A stretch of DNA of 64,000 nt, taken from assembly GCA_049116335.1 (NCBI GenBank), contig JAGDYZ010000021.1, forward strand, positions 1-64,000, given 5' to 3'. The DNA comes from CANMIH01 sp049116335. GTDB taxonomy: Bacteria; Pseudomonadota; Alphaproteobacteria; Rhodobacterales; Rhodobacteraceae. Under the pieces are notes generated by a model. It worked only from the letters and a program-made list of their open reading frames with translations, searched no databases and was not told the DNA's origin. Positions 51,342 to 59,972 of this stretch are shown in pieces; within the stretch, counting starts at the first letter, position 1, and each line of letters begins with the position of its first letter. A program made the translations under genes and the position numbers.

Positions 51342-51854
51342 TCAGTTGTGGCGCTTAGGTTTGCGCCGCTGCGCAAAATTCTCGATCTCTTCTTCCAACC
51401 GATCCGCGTAGGTTGCGCGCTCTTCCGCAGTCAACCCTGCAAGAAACTCGGACAAAACGACCTGCCCCTTCTGACGCCGGCTTTGCCCGCGTGCGCTTTG
51501 CTGATCCAACAGGGTGTCCATTCGATCCCGGTCATAAGGCTCGGTGCGCAGAACACTCAAAGCTTCGCGGTAATCCTGCACAATCCCTACGCGTTCCCCG
51601 CGGTTCTCGAAAAAACTCCGGCGCAATGATTTCTTCAGAGCGTCACGCTGGTCCGCGGTAAAGGCGCGGGTGAAGGGAGCCACCGCATCTTTGTCAGGGC
51701 CATGCATGCGCGGAGGGCCGAATTTGCCCCCACCGAAGGCCACACCGGCAACCAATCCGACAACCGCAAGGTTCATCGCCAAAGAGCCAAACAACAGCCC
51801 CTTCTGCCAGCGTTTCATGCCGAGTTTCTGTTTGGGTTTCTGAGAGATGGTCAT
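51342..51854 (-). CDS. Membrane-anchored periplasmic sensor of the CpxP/CnrX-like type
   Basis: A 170-residue protein with an N-terminal membrane anchor (residues 19-41, GLLFGSLAMNLAVVGLVAGV) and a helical periplasmic domain containing FTADQRDALKKSL and EFLAGLTAEERATYADRLEEE, the layout of heavy-metal sensor/Spy-like proteins such as CnrX. It starts 1 nt before the anti-sigma stop, so it is in the same operon as an ECF sigma factor and anti-sigma. It may bind a metal or misfolded protein and relieve anti-sigma inhibition (inference). His53, His170-type residues are few, so the ligand is unclear. Confidence 0.75.
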   Translation of the reverse strand: MTISQKPKQKLGMKRWQKGLLFGSLAMNLAVVGLVAGVAFGGGKFGPPRMHGPDKDAVAPFTRAFTADQRDALKKSLRRSFFENRGERVGIVQDYREALSVLRTEPYDRDRMDTLLDQQSARGQSRRQKGQVVLSEFLAGLTAEERATYADRLEEEIENFAQRRKPKRHN

Positions 51855-51855
51855 C

Positions 51856-52197
51856 TCAACCCTCCATCATCGCAAGATCAAAACCGCTCAGGGGATCAAC
51901 ACCTATGGTGCCAAGCGCGTTGTCTTGCAGCAAAAACAGGGTGTTGATCCCATCGGGAGAAACAACACCAATCCAAACCCCCGCCGCACAGGCCGCGGCC
52001 AGCCCCGCAACTCCCGGCCAGCCTCCAACCGCGGACATCAAGTGAGACCACAGGCTGCGGCGCGGCGCCGGGTCCGGCAGAGCCGCAAGTGCCTGGGCCT
52101 CCATGCGGGCCATGAAATCTGTTGACGGTGCGGGGTCGTCCTCTCGCGCCGCGGCAAAAAACAGATCTAGGTCGATATCGTCTTTGCGTTCAGTCAT
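51856..52197 (-). CDS. Probable single-pass anti-sigma factor
   Basis: A 113-residue protein with a charged cytosolic N-terminus (MTERKDDIDLDLFFAAARED), a Trp- and Leu-rich linker, one membrane helix near residues 62-80 (GVAGLAAACAAGVWIGVV) and a short periplasmic tail. It overlaps the end of the ECF sigma gene by 8 nt and lies directly before the CnrX-like gene. There is no zinc-binding HxxxCxxC motif, so it would belong to the CnrY-like or DUF-type anti-sigma class. The role is inferred from position and topology. Confidence 0.65.
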   Translation of the reverse strand: MTERKDDIDLDLFFAAAREDDPAPSTDFMARMEAQALAALPDPAPRRSLWSHLMSAVGGWPGVAGLAAACAAGVWIGVVSPDGINTLFLLQDNALGTIGVDPLSGFDLAMMEG

Positions 52198-52762
52198 CGT
52201 CTTCATACCCCAGTTCCGCGCGACGCCCCGAAAGCAATGCCTCCAGAGCGCGTTTACCACGCGCGGTCAAACTTTCCACGGCCCGTGGGCCAATGTCCAT
52301 GATCTGCGCAATCTCAGGATTGGACATCCCTTCGATATGACGCAGGATCACCGCCTGTCTCTGACGGTCGGGCAGCTGATTCAAAGCGCCCTGCAAGGCC
52401 TCAGCCCGAGCAGCGTTCTGCATTTCTTCTGCCGCCGAGGGTGCCTCATCCACCGGTTCTGGCACCGAATCGAGATCCGGGCCGCCGCGACGTTTGCGCA
52501 TCCGGTCAATGCAGAGGTTCGCGGTAACACGATACAGCCAGGTTGTGACCTTGGCCTCACCTTCACGCCACCCCGGAGCCGCGCGCCACAGCCGCAACAG
52601 CGCCTCCTGTGCAACGTCTTCCGCTTCGGCCCTGTCGCCTCCCAACATCCGCACAGCATGCGAAAACACACGTGGGGCCAACCGTTGGGTCAGTTCACGT
52701 GCGGCACCAGAATCGCCACCGGCGAAAGCCACCAAAAGCGCATCATCTCCGAGAGTGCTCAT
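52190..52762 (-). CDS. ECF-type RNA polymerase sigma factor
   Basis: A protein of 190 residues with sigma region 2 (AEDVAQEALLRLWRAAPGW, TWLYRVTANLCIDRMRKRR) and region 4 (LPDRQRQAVILRHIEGMSNPEIAQIM, read as LPDRQRQAVILRHIEG and SNPEIAQIM), separated by an acidic linker. AAGGA precedes the ATG at 52762; longer in-frame starts at 52789 and 52807 have no such site. The operon order is sigma, anti-sigma, periplasmic sensor, like cnrHYX in reverse order of naming. The inducer is unknown. Confidence 0.9.
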   Translation of the reverse strand: MSTLGDDALLVAFAGGDSGAARELTQRLAPRVFSHAVRMLGGDRAEAEDVAQEALLRLWRAAPGWREGEAKVTTWLYRVTANLCIDRMRKRRGGPDLDSVPEPVDEAPSAAEEMQNAARAEALQGALNQLPDRQRQAVILRHIEGMSNPEIAQIMDIGPRAVESLTARGKRALEALLSGRRAELGYEDDD

Positions 52763-52846
52763 ACATTCCTTATGGGCGTCAAATGCCATGCAGTCCACAC
52801 CTTGCACCTACACGTTGACCCAAACCATTCCACTTGGGCCCGTTGA

Positions 52847-52905
52847 GATCAGGGCTGCCGGGACAAGATGGCAGCCCTGATCACCGGGGTCTCGAAAGAC
52901 CCCGG
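52847..52905 (-). terminator. Double hairpin between the EF-hand and ECF sigma genes
   Basis: Two strong stems lie back to back: CCGGGGTCT/AGACCCCGG around CGAA (52884-52905) and GATCAGGGCTGCC/GGCAGCCCTGATC around a 10-nt loop (52847-52882). They follow the EF-hand stop by 15 nt. No T run follows, so they may act as a partial terminator or an mRNA processing and stability element between EF-hand and sigma genes. Confidence 0.6.
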
Positions 52906-52919
52906 AAGACACAGCCAGA

Positions 52920-53408
52920 TCAGTTGTCGCTGTGACCGTGACGCTTACCGCGCCATTTGCCTTTGGCGGCTTCCGCTTCGGCCAACGTGATGGCGCCATC
53001 CCCATCGGTATCCAGACGCTCGATCATGCGGTCCGCACTCATGCCGCGTTTCTTGCCCGAAGCCATTTCTTCCTGGCTCAGCAGCCCATCGTTGTTGGCA
53101 TCCTTGTGCTCGAACATCCGATCGATACGGTTGCCACGACGGCTTTCAGCACGTTTCTCAGATGCTGCGGTAAGCTCTTCTTTGCTCAGCAGGCCATCGC
53201 CGTTGGTATCCGCATCGGCAAAGCGTTTTGCGGCCCCTGCCTCAATTTCCTCTTTTGTCAGTTTGCCATCCGCATTGGCGTCCAGCTCCTGAAACATCTG
53301 TTCAAAGTTTGGGCCGCGTCCGTCTTTTGGACCCATGGCCGAGGCAACGCCTGCGGTCCCCAGAGCCAGAACCAACGCGCCGGTGATCATCAGTGCAGTC
53401 TTTTTCAT
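52920..53408 (-). CDS. Exported EF-hand calcium-binding protein
   Basis: A 162-residue protein with a Sec signal peptide (KKTALMITGALVLALGTAGVASAM) and four EF-hand loops: DANADGKLTKEE, DTNGDGLLSKEE, DANNDGLLSQEE and DTDGDGAITLAE, each with ligands at positions 1, 3, 5 and 12. It should bind Ca2+ in the periplasm. The C-terminus is basic and His-containing (GKWRGKRHGHSDN). It is upstream of the ECF sigma operon on the same strand, separated by a double hairpin, and could be a target or a partner of that system. Confidence 0.85.
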   Translation of the reverse strand: MKKTALMITGALVLALGTAGVASAMGPKDGRGPNFEQMFQELDANADGKLTKEEIEAGAAKRFADADTNGDGLLSKEELTAASEKRAESRRGNRIDRMFEHKDANNDGLLSQEEMASGKKRGMSADRMIERLDTDGDGAITLAEAEAAKGKWRGKRHGHSDN

Positions 53409-53640
53409 GTCGGAGGTCTCCATTCCAATTCGTAACCTGTATGATCCGCCCCTCTCTGAGCGTCTCTGCATACTGTTACGGCCCGGCCCGAAACTCCCGT
53501 CGCAAGAAATGAAACTTTTTTCGCAGCCCCTCGGTTTTTATCGGAAATCTGCTGTGATACGCCGCCGCAAGGACAGATTGCACCCTTCCGCACATTCGCG
53601 ACGCGGGCCATCCTCAAGGCGCTAACACCCTGAGGATCGC

Positions 53641-54027
53641 ATGGCCCCCACAACCCCAAAAAACGACACACGGCCGCTCGGGCCGTCGTTACATCGTGGC
53701 TGGCGCCTGCGCTGCCCCCGGTGCGGGTCTGGTCCAATGTTGGCGGGGTATCTCAAAGTTCGGGACCACTGCCCGGTTTGCCGTGAAGAGCTCTATCATC
53801 AGAAGGCAGGTGATACGCCGGCCTATTTGACCCTGATCCTTGTCGCAATCATCATGGCGCCACTGTTGAACGTGATCTTCGCCAGCTATCGCCCCGACCC
53901 TTTGATCCTCTTCACAATCTTTGCGGTTGGCTGTGTCGGCTTGTCGCTTTATCTTCTCCCAAAATTCAAAGGCGTTATTGTCGCCTATCAATGGGCACGC
54001 GAACTGCACGGGTTTGCCCGTTCGTAA
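53641..54027 (+). CDS. DUF983 membrane protein with zinc ribbon
   Basis: A 128-residue protein. Residues 22-50 contain two Cys pairs (CPRCG and CPVCREE) forming a likely zinc ribbon, followed by two membrane helices (YLTLILVAIIMAPLLNVIFA and LFTIFAVGCVGLSLYLL). This is the DUF983 layout; function is unknown. The NUDIX gene starts 13 nt after its stop, so the pair is probably an operon. Confidence 0.83.
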   Translation: MAPTTPKNDTRPLGPSLHRGWRLRCPRCGSGPMLAGYLKVRDHCPVCREELYHQKAGDTPAYLTLILVAIIMAPLLNVIFASYRPDPLILFTIFAVGCVGLSLYLLPKFKGVIVAYQWARELHGFARS

Positions 54028-54040
54028 ACCGAGGGCCAGA

Positions 54041-54745
54041 ATGAGCAGCGACACAATCGACAAAACAGCCATCCGCAACGCCGCCACCATCATTGTTCTG
54101 CGCGATCGCAGCACCAATCCACGTGTCCTGATGGGACAGCGCGGCTCCAAAGCCGCCTTCATGCCCAATAAGGTTGTCTTTCCCGGTGGGGCCGTTGACC
54201 CCGATGACAGCAAGGTGGCGCTTGCGCGCCCGTTGCCGCCACTCTGTGCCGCACGCCTGTCAGAAGGTGCGGAACCCGGTATGGCCCGGACATTGGCCGC
54301 CGCCGCTATCCGCGAGCTCTGGGAAGAAACCGGTCAGATATTGGGCACACAGGCCCCCTGGCCCGGTGCGGTTCCAGAGGAATGGCTGGGATTTGCGGGC
54401 ACGGGCCACCGCCCTGTGGCAGACGGGTTGCAGTTTGTCTTTCGCGCCATCACACCCCCCGGACGCCCCCGCCGATTTGATGCGCGGTTTTTCCTGCTCG
54501 ATGCCGAGGCCCTCGCCTCAGACCCGGATGATTTCTCCGGCGCAGAAGACGAGCTGTCCCACCTACAATGGATCCCGCTGGATGAGATCCGCAATTTTGA
54601 CCTGCCGTTTATCACAGAGGTGGTGCTGGCCGAGGTCGCGGCCCGCGCCCATGATGACACGCCCCCTAACTCGGTGCCCTTCTTTCGCAATGACGACGAG
54701 GAAAGCCTGTTCCTGCGTCTCCACGGCCGCCCACTGACGGACTGA
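54041..54745 (+). CDS. NUDIX hydrolase
   Basis: A 234-residue protein with an early NAATIIVLRD strand and a NUDIX box in which a long insertion splits the motif: FPGGAVDPDD, then AAAAIRELWEETGQ with the catalytic REXWEEXG. The insert and C-terminal part resemble the CoA/ADP-ribose pyrophosphatase-like NUDIX group near DUF983 genes. Substrate unknown. The ATG at 54041 is 13 nt after the DUF983 stop; the frame extends into DUF983 but the upstream part is not NUDIX-like. Confidence 0.85.
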   Translation: MSSDTIDKTAIRNAATIIVLRDRSTNPRVLMGQRGSKAAFMPNKVVFPGGAVDPDDSKVALARPLPPLCAARLSEGAEPGMARTLAAAAIRELWEETGQILGTQAPWPGAVPEEWLGFAGTGHRPVADGLQFVFRAITPPGRPRRFDARFFLLDAEALASDPDDFSGAEDELSHLQWIPLDEIRNFDLPFITEVVLAEVAARAHDDTPPNSVPFFRNDDEESLFLRLHGRPLTD

Positions 54746-54746
54746 T

Positions 54747-55517
54747 ATGCTGCATTATACAACCCACGGCGACGCAACTGCCGAACGCCCCCTTGTGATT
54801 GTCCACGGTCTTTATGGTTCTGGACGCAACTGGGGGGTGATCGCCCGCCGTCTGTTCGATGACCGTCAGGTGGTGACACCCGACATGCGCAACCATGCCC
54901 ATAGTTTCTGGGACGACCGGCATGACTACCCTGCCCTTGCGGAAGATCTGGCAAAACTGATCGAATCCCTCGGAGGCGAGGCGGATGTCGTCGGGCATTC
55001 CATGGGCGGCAAAGCCTCGATGATGCTCGCACTCACCCGCCCCGAGCTGGTTGCGCGCCTGATCGTCGCAGATATCGCCCCGGTGCCCTACACCCACGAC
55101 CAGACCCAGTTCATTCAAGCCATGCGCGCCGTGGATCTTTCAAAAGTTGAAAAGCGCAGTGACGCCATTGACCAGCTGGCCGTGAATGTGCCGGACACCA
55201 CGCTGCAGACCTTTTTCACCCAGTCACTGGATCTGCCCAACAAACGTTGGCGGTTGAACTTGGATGCTCTGGAAGATCAGATGGCCAATGTTATTGGATT
55301 TCCGGCGGATGTCTCTGGGTCGTTCTCTGGCCCAACCCTGTTTTTGTCAGGCGCGGAATCCGACTACGTCAAACCGGAGTATCGCGATCTGACCCGTGGC
55401 CTTTTCCCAAAGGCGCGATTTGCCAAAATCCCCGGAGCAGGCCATTGGTTGCACGCCGAAAAACCGCGTGAATTTGAGGCCTCAGTGCGGGCCTTTTTGG
55501 AGCGTGCCAAAGCCTAA
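54747..55517 (+). CDS. Alpha/beta hydrolase (YbfF-like)
   Basis: A 256-residue esterase-type hydrolase. VIVHGLYGSGRNWGVIARRL, PDMRNHAHSFW, VVGHSMGGKASMMLAL (Ser nucleophile), VADIAPVPY and GAGHWLHAEKP (catalytic His) match the E. coli YbfF group, which hydrolyses acyl-CoA and short esters. It starts 1 nt after the NUDIX stop, so it is the third gene of the DUF983-NUDIX operon. Confidence 0.87.
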   Translation: MLHYTTHGDATAERPLVIVHGLYGSGRNWGVIARRLFDDRQVVTPDMRNHAHSFWDDRHDYPALAEDLAKLIESLGGEADVVGHSMGGKASMMLALTRPELVARLIVADIAPVPYTHDQTQFIQAMRAVDLSKVEKRSDAIDQLAVNVPDTTLQTFFTQSLDLPNKRWRLNLDALEDQMANVIGFPADVSGSFSGPTLFLSGAESDYVKPEYRDLTRGLFPKARFAKIPGAGHWLHAEKPREFEASVRAFLERAKA

Positions 55518-55720
55518 CGCCGGGAGGGGGATGCCCCTCTTGGCCATCCGGCCAAATCCCACGAAGATAAATCTGGTCAGGCACTTTCACGAAATCTGGT
55601 CTATTTTTGCGCGATAGTTTTAGGTTTTTCGAATAGGCAGAGCCGGTTTTCCGAAACCATCTAGCGCGCACTTGCGCGATTGAATTCCATACGCAATTTC
55701 GCAGTATGAGAAGCGCTAGA

Positions 55721-56686
55721 TCACCCCTCCAAAACGCGAAGTTCGCCTTCCAGCCAAGGCAGCTGGTGCAGGGCTGGGGAAATCACCATTTCGTTCACCA
55801 ACATGCGCGTCGTCCGCGCCACATCGCGCGGCACGCGATCCGCCCAGTCGCTGCCCGCGAACAGCGAAATGGTGCGCGAGAACGGTTTGAACGGAACGGG
55901 GTGGGCCTCCATCTCATCGTGGAAACGGCCCGCGCGCATATACCCCAAGGGTGTGGTGATGCCCCAGCCCATGCCGCGCGACACCAGTGTCATCAGCGAC
56001 AGATGGGCACCGATCTCAAAGCGCTCGACAAAGTTCAGCTTTTGCCGCGCCAGATGCGCCTCAATCTGACGCCCGATCAACTGCTCCCGGTCATAGCGCA
56101 GCAAAGGCTGGTTCTGCATGACCGCTTCAACACTGCCCAGATCGGCCACAGCGCCACGCCTGCAGACAAAAATAAACGGGTCGCGGACCATCGGATATTC
56201 AACGATACCGTCCAACACCTCACCGCTCGAGGCCGAAATGGCCAGATGCAGCCGCTTGGCCTTCATCTCATTCGAGATCTCGTGACTGGGGGCTGTGGTC
56301 AGTTTGAACCGGCATCGGGTCATACTCTCGGCCAGAATGGTCACAAGGCGCGGCGTCAGGTCGTTGTCGAAATCGTCGATCACTCCGAGATTGAGGGTGC
56401 TGAGATGGGTCAGATCCATCACCGTCAGCTCATTTTGCGCCAGTCTGAGCTGGGTCAACACCGCCCGCGTGCGCTGCAAAAACGACCGTCCCGCCGGAGT
56501 AAGCTGCATCGGGCGTCGCCCGTGATCCACCAGATCGGTGCCCAGCGCCGTTTCAAGATTACGCATCTGTTGACTGACCGCTGGCTGGCTCAGCCCCGTG
56601 CGCTCGGCGGCCTTGGCCACGGAACCCGTTGCCGCAAGTGCCTCAAACACCTCAAGCCCGCGCAGGGTGACCCCTTTCATCAACAT
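55721..56686 (-). CDS. LysR-family transcriptional regulator
   Basis: A 321-residue regulator with the LysR HTH (LRGLEVFEALAATGSVAKAAERTGLSQPAVSQQM, here quoted as SVAKAAERTGLSQPAVSQQM) and a periplasmic-binding-like effector domain (LGVIDDFDNDLTPRLV). GAGGAAG precedes the ATG at 56686. It is divergent from the HisD-like gene at 56776, its probable target. A GTTTT-TCC-AAAAC palindrome lies in the 89-nt space between the starts. Confidence 0.87.
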   Translation of the reverse strand: MLMKGVTLRGLEVFEALAATGSVAKAAERTGLSQPAVSQQMRNLETALGTDLVDHGRRPMQLTPAGRSFLQRTRAVLTQLRLAQNELTVMDLTHLSTLNLGVIDDFDNDLTPRLVTILAESMTRCRFKLTTAPSHEISNEMKAKRLHLAISASSGEVLDGIVEYPMVRDPFIFVCRRGAVADLGSVEAVMQNQPLLRYDREQLIGRQIEAHLARQKLNFVERFEIGAHLSLMTLVSRGMGWGITTPLGYMRAGRFHDEMEAHPVPFKPFSRTISLFAGSDWADRVPRDVARTTRMLVNEMVISPALHQLPWLEGELRVLEG

Positions 56687-56732
56687 GAAAACTTCCTCTC
56701 TGCGCCTCACCGACCTTCCGGTCCTAAATTTC

Positions 56733-56745
56733 GTTTTTCCAAAAC
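56733..56745. promoter_or_regulatory. Palindrome in the LysR-HisD-like intergenic region
   Basis: GTTTT and AAAAC flank TCC midway between the divergent starts at 56686 and 56776. It may be part of the LysR binding site; symmetry is short, so this is weak. Confidence 0.35.
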
Positions 56746-56775
56746 TCCACCGCTCTCGTCAAGGATTTCCGCATC

Positions 56776-58065
56776 ATGCCCATCCGTTCCATAAAATCAG
56801 CCCCCGGTCTGAGCGCCGAAGTTCAGGCTGATGTCTCTGACACGGTCCAGATCATGTTGACCCGTCTGCGTGAGGGGGGCGAAGAGATGGCCCTTGATTA
56901 CGCCAAACGGTTGGACAATTGGCACGGCAATCCGGTTGTTACCCCAAAGCAGATCGAAGCGGCCAGCGCGCAGGTCTCTCCCGAGCTGAAGCAAGCTCTT
57001 GGCTATGCCCATGATAACATTCGTCGCTTTGCCGAAGCCCAGCGGGCCTCGGTGCAGGATTTTGAAACCGAAATTCGACCCGGCCTGAAAACAGGGCAGA
57101 AGGTGATCCCGGTATCGGCAGCGGGATGTTACGTCCCCGGTGGACGCTATGCCCATATTGCATCCGCCCTGATGACCATCACCACGGCCCGCGCCGCAGG
57201 TGTGCCCCATGTCACCACCGTGGCCCCACCACGTGGAGAGACCATTGACGCACCGACCCTCTATGCCATGCATCTGGCGGGCGCAGACACCATCCTCTCG
57301 CTGGGTGGGGTGCAAGGAATTGCCGCCATGGCCTATGGCCTGTTTGGCGCGCCCAAAGCTGATGTTCTCGCAGGCCCCGGCAACGCCTTTGTCGCCGAAG
57401 CCAAACGCCAGCTGTTTGGCCCGGTTGGTATCGACATGTTTGCGGGGCCAACCGATGTCTTGATCCTCGCCGATAAAACCGCCGATCCGGCCACGGTTGC
57501 TCTGGATCTCGCCGGTCAGGCCGAACACGGGGTGACATCGCCCTGCTGGCTGGTCACGGATGATGAAGGCTTGGCGCGGTCGGTGCAGGCCATGATGCCC
57601 GCAACTATCGCCAGCCTGCCGCCTGAGAATGCCGCCGCCGCACGTGCGGCCTGGGACGCGATGGGCGAGATTATTCTATGTGACACCCGCGATGAGATGC
57701 TGGCCGAAGCCAACCGCTTTGCGCCGGAACATCTGCACGTGCAATGTGCCGATCTGCCATGGTGGCGGGATAATCTCGCAGCCTATGGATCCCTATTCCT
57801 AGGCGCCAATACCACCGTGGCCTTTGGTGACAAAGCCGCCGGTCCAAACCATGTTTTACCTACATCCGGGGCTGCGCGGTACACAGGTGGTCTATCGGTG
57901 CATAAGTTCCTGAAAACCGTGACATGGCAACAGGTTGACGATGAGGCCCTGCCAGATCTGGCACAGGCCACCTCGCTGATTTCACGCGCTGAAGGCATGG
58001 TAGGTCATGCCATGACTGCCGAGGTGCGGATGCACACCCCACCGCCGGTCAAACTGGTCGGATAA
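56776..58065 (+). CDS. Histidinol dehydrogenase-family enzyme (possible sulfopropanediol 3-dehydrogenase, HpsN)
   Basis: A 429-residue zinc NAD-dependent dehydrogenase of the HisD fold. GCYVPGGRYAHI and GPGNAFVAEAKRQLFG are family motifs; zinc ligands Q and H lie in GQAEHG, the catalytic Glu-His in FAPEHLHV, and the last His in GMVGHAM. Its divergent LysR regulator and the absence of other his genes make histidine synthesis less likely than a catabolic role. HpsN, which oxidises 2,3-dihydroxypropanesulfonate in roseobacters, is a same-size relative. Assignment within the family is uncertain. Confidence 0.8.
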   Translation: MPIRSIKSAPGLSAEVQADVSDTVQIMLTRLREGGEEMALDYAKRLDNWHGNPVVTPKQIEAASAQVSPELKQALGYAHDNIRRFAEAQRASVQDFETEIRPGLKTGQKVIPVSAAGCYVPGGRYAHIASALMTITTARAAGVPHVTTVAPPRGETIDAPTLYAMHLAGADTILSLGGVQGIAAMAYGLFGAPKADVLAGPGNAFVAEAKRQLFGPVGIDMFAGPTDVLILADKTADPATVALDLAGQAEHGVTSPCWLVTDDEGLARSVQAMMPATIASLPPENAAAARAAWDAMGEIILCDTRDEMLAEANRFAPEHLHVQCADLPWWRDNLAAYGSLFLGANTTVAFGDKAAGPNHVLPTSGAARYTGGLSVHKFLKTVTWQQVDDEALPDLAQATSLISRAEGMVGHAMTAEVRMHTPPPVKLVG

Positions 58066-58079
58066 AGTACGAAGAGGCT

Positions 58080-58094
58080 GGGGGCCTCGCCCCC
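58080..58094. terminator. Short hairpin between convergent HisD-like and lipoprotein genes
   Basis: GGGGGC and GCCCCC pair around CTC, 15 nt after the dehydrogenase stop; no T run follows. Confidence 0.35.
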
Positions 58095-58112
58095 TCCTCA
58101 CAGAACCCGTGT

Positions 58113-58472
58113 TCAGAGACCTTTGCAGACACGCTCCGAATGAGCGGCAAAGGCTTTGTATTTCTTCCAGAAGCGCTCGTTGCTCGACACATCCGACTGG
58201 CGGGTTTCCTGCGCTTTGTGCGGGTTGGAAAAGAAACTCGCCGCAAGGCGTTGGTCCGAGCTGGACAACGACGAATTGGCGACCCCCTGAATACAGCCAC
58301 ACAGACGACGGTTGGCCGATTTGCGATTGGCGCTAAGACAGGCCTGAGACACAGGTCCGCTGGCCATGCTGACGCTGGGACTGCCGTAATAGCGTTCAAC
58401 CCGAGTTTGTCCGCCACCGCCACATGCGGTCAGAGCAAACGCAGCCAAAACCACAACTGCCGTTGTTTTCAT
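58113..58472 (-). CDS. Small lipoprotein of unknown function
   Basis: A 119-residue protein with a lipoprotein signal (MKTTAVVVLAAFALTAC; lipobox LTAC with the lipidated Cys). The mature part has Cys residues in SQACLSANRKSANRRLCGCIQG and a final VCKGL, suggesting disulfides. It resembles the small proteins often labelled arginine transporter in Rhodobacterales, a label without clear support. The ATG at 58472 follows a GTG at 58475; either could be the start. It is cotranscribed with nothing visible. Confidence 0.7.
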   Translation of the reverse strand: MKTTAVVVLAAFALTACGGGGQTRVERYYGSPSVSMASGPVSQACLSANRKSANRRLCGCIQGVANSSLSSSDQRLAASFFSNPHKAQETRQSDVSSNERFWKKYKAFAAHSERVCKGL

Positions 58473-58609
58473 CACATCACACCTATTTTGCCTGTACCGG
58501 CGCGGGTTTGCCCGTCTGTCCGGAAATCTGCCTTGGCGCTATCATGGTGCAAAACACGCGGGTGTTCAATCGAAGAGGGGCTGACAAGATCGTCAGCCCC
58601 AATTTCCGC

Positions 58610-59917
58610 TCATACAAAGCGATTTACGTAGTTTTCCAGGATCTCCTGCCGCCCAGACCGGGGCTCGGGGTTGATACCCTCGGACAGCACCCGCGCTGTG
58701 ATGCTGTCGAGATCGCTCGCTAACATCTCCTGCGCCGCTGGCGACTGCCATCCGGCATACCGCGTGTCCAGGGACTGGTCCAAACCACCATCTTCGATCA
58801 TCGCTGCCGCCGCCTTGAGGCCACGTGCACAGATATCCATGCCCCCCACATGGGCGGCAATCAGGTCTTCTGCATCCAGTGACTGACGGCGCAGCTTGGC
58901 GTCGAAATTTGTGCCACCGGTGTCAAACCCACCCGATTTCAGGATGTGATAATAGGCCAGCGCCACTTCCGGGGTGTTGTTGGGGAACTGATCGGTGTCC
59001 CAGCCGCTTTGATAATCATTGCGGTTCATGTCGATCGACCCAAGCATGCTTTCCGAGGTGGCCACGGCAATCTCATGCTCAAACGAATGTCCTGCCAGAA
59101 TGGCATGGCCCTGTTCGAGATTGAGTTTGACCTCATCCTCAAGACCATATTTGCGCAGGAAGCCGATGCAGGTCGCGGCGTCAAAATCATACTGATGTTT
59201 CGACGGTTCCTGCGGTTTGGGCTCGACCAGAATGGCGCCTTTGAACCCAATCTTGTGCTTATACTCGACCACCATGTTGAGGAACCGCCCCATATGGTCA
59301 AGCTCTTGCCCCATGTCGGTGTTCAGCAGGGTTTCATAGCCTTCGCGGCCGCCCCAAAGCACATAGTTTTCACCGCCCAGTTTGTGGGTCGCATCCATGC
59401 AGGATTTCACCGTCGCCGCAGCAAAGGCAAAGACATCCGGGTCCGGGTTGGTCGAGGCCCCCGACATCCAACGGCGGTGGCTGAACATATTGGCAGTGCC
59501 CCACAGCAGTTTGGTGCCCCCAGCCTGCATTTTCTCGCCAATGTAATCGGTGATCTCATTCAGCGTCGCCAGATTGTCGGCGAAATTGCCCTGCTCGGGG
59601 CGAATATCCGCGTCATGCCAACAGAAATACGGCGCGCCCAGCAGATCAAACATCTCAAAGGCCACGTCCGCCTTCATTTTGGCGCGTCCCATATCATCCT
59701 GCGGATGCCAGGGACGGATAAAGGTCTGGCCACCAAAGGGATCGCCGCCTTCCCAGGCAAAGCTGTGCCACCAGGCGACGGCAAAGCGCAGATGGTCTTC
59801 CATCCGCTTGCCCAGCACGATCTCATCCGGGTTGTAATGGCGGAACGCCAGGGGGTTGGTGCTGTCCACACCTTCATAGGCGACCTTGCTCAGGCCGTCG
59901 AAAAAACCGGTTGTCAT
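58610..59917 (-). CDS. xylA: D-xylose isomerase
   Basis: A 435-residue TIM-barrel enzyme that converts D-xylose to D-xylulose with two Mg2+ or Mn2+. The catalytic His region is CWHDADIRPE, metal ligands lie in EPKPQEPSKHQYDFD and the later GSIDMNRND, and WWHSFAWEGGDPFGG is near the N-terminus. It is the last gene of the xylFHG-xylA minus-strand operon, 56 nt after xylG. No xylulokinase gene is in view; it may lie elsewhere. Confidence 0.95.
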   Translation of the reverse strand: MTTGFFDGLSKVAYEGVDSTNPLAFRHYNPDEIVLGKRMEDHLRFAVAWWHSFAWEGGDPFGGQTFIRPWHPQDDMGRAKMKADVAFEMFDLLGAPYFCWHDADIRPEQGNFADNLATLNEITDYIGEKMQAGGTKLLWGTANMFSHRRWMSGASTNPDPDVFAFAAATVKSCMDATHKLGGENYVLWGGREGYETLLNTDMGQELDHMGRFLNMVVEYKHKIGFKGAILVEPKPQEPSKHQYDFDAATCIGFLRKYGLEDEVKLNLEQGHAILAGHSFEHEIAVATSESMLGSIDMNRNDYQSGWDTDQFPNNTPEVALAYYHILKSGGFDTGGTNFDAKLRRQSLDAEDLIAAHVGGMDICARGLKAAAAMIEDGGLDQSLDTRYAGWQSPAAQEMLASDLDSITARVLSEGINPEPRSGRQEILENYVNRFV

Positions 59918-59972
59918 CGGCGTGTCTCCATGTCGTAAGCCGACCCCAATCTCTACCGGGGCCGGAGGTCTT

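Noticed and set aside
52782..52840. Autoregulatory ECF promoter before the sigma gene
   Set aside because: A GGAAT element is present but the nearest CGT lies only 12 bp away, not the 16-17 bp expected.
58946..59938. Long plus-strand frame inside xylA
   Set aside because: The opposite strand encodes full-length xylose isomerase; this frame has no domain.
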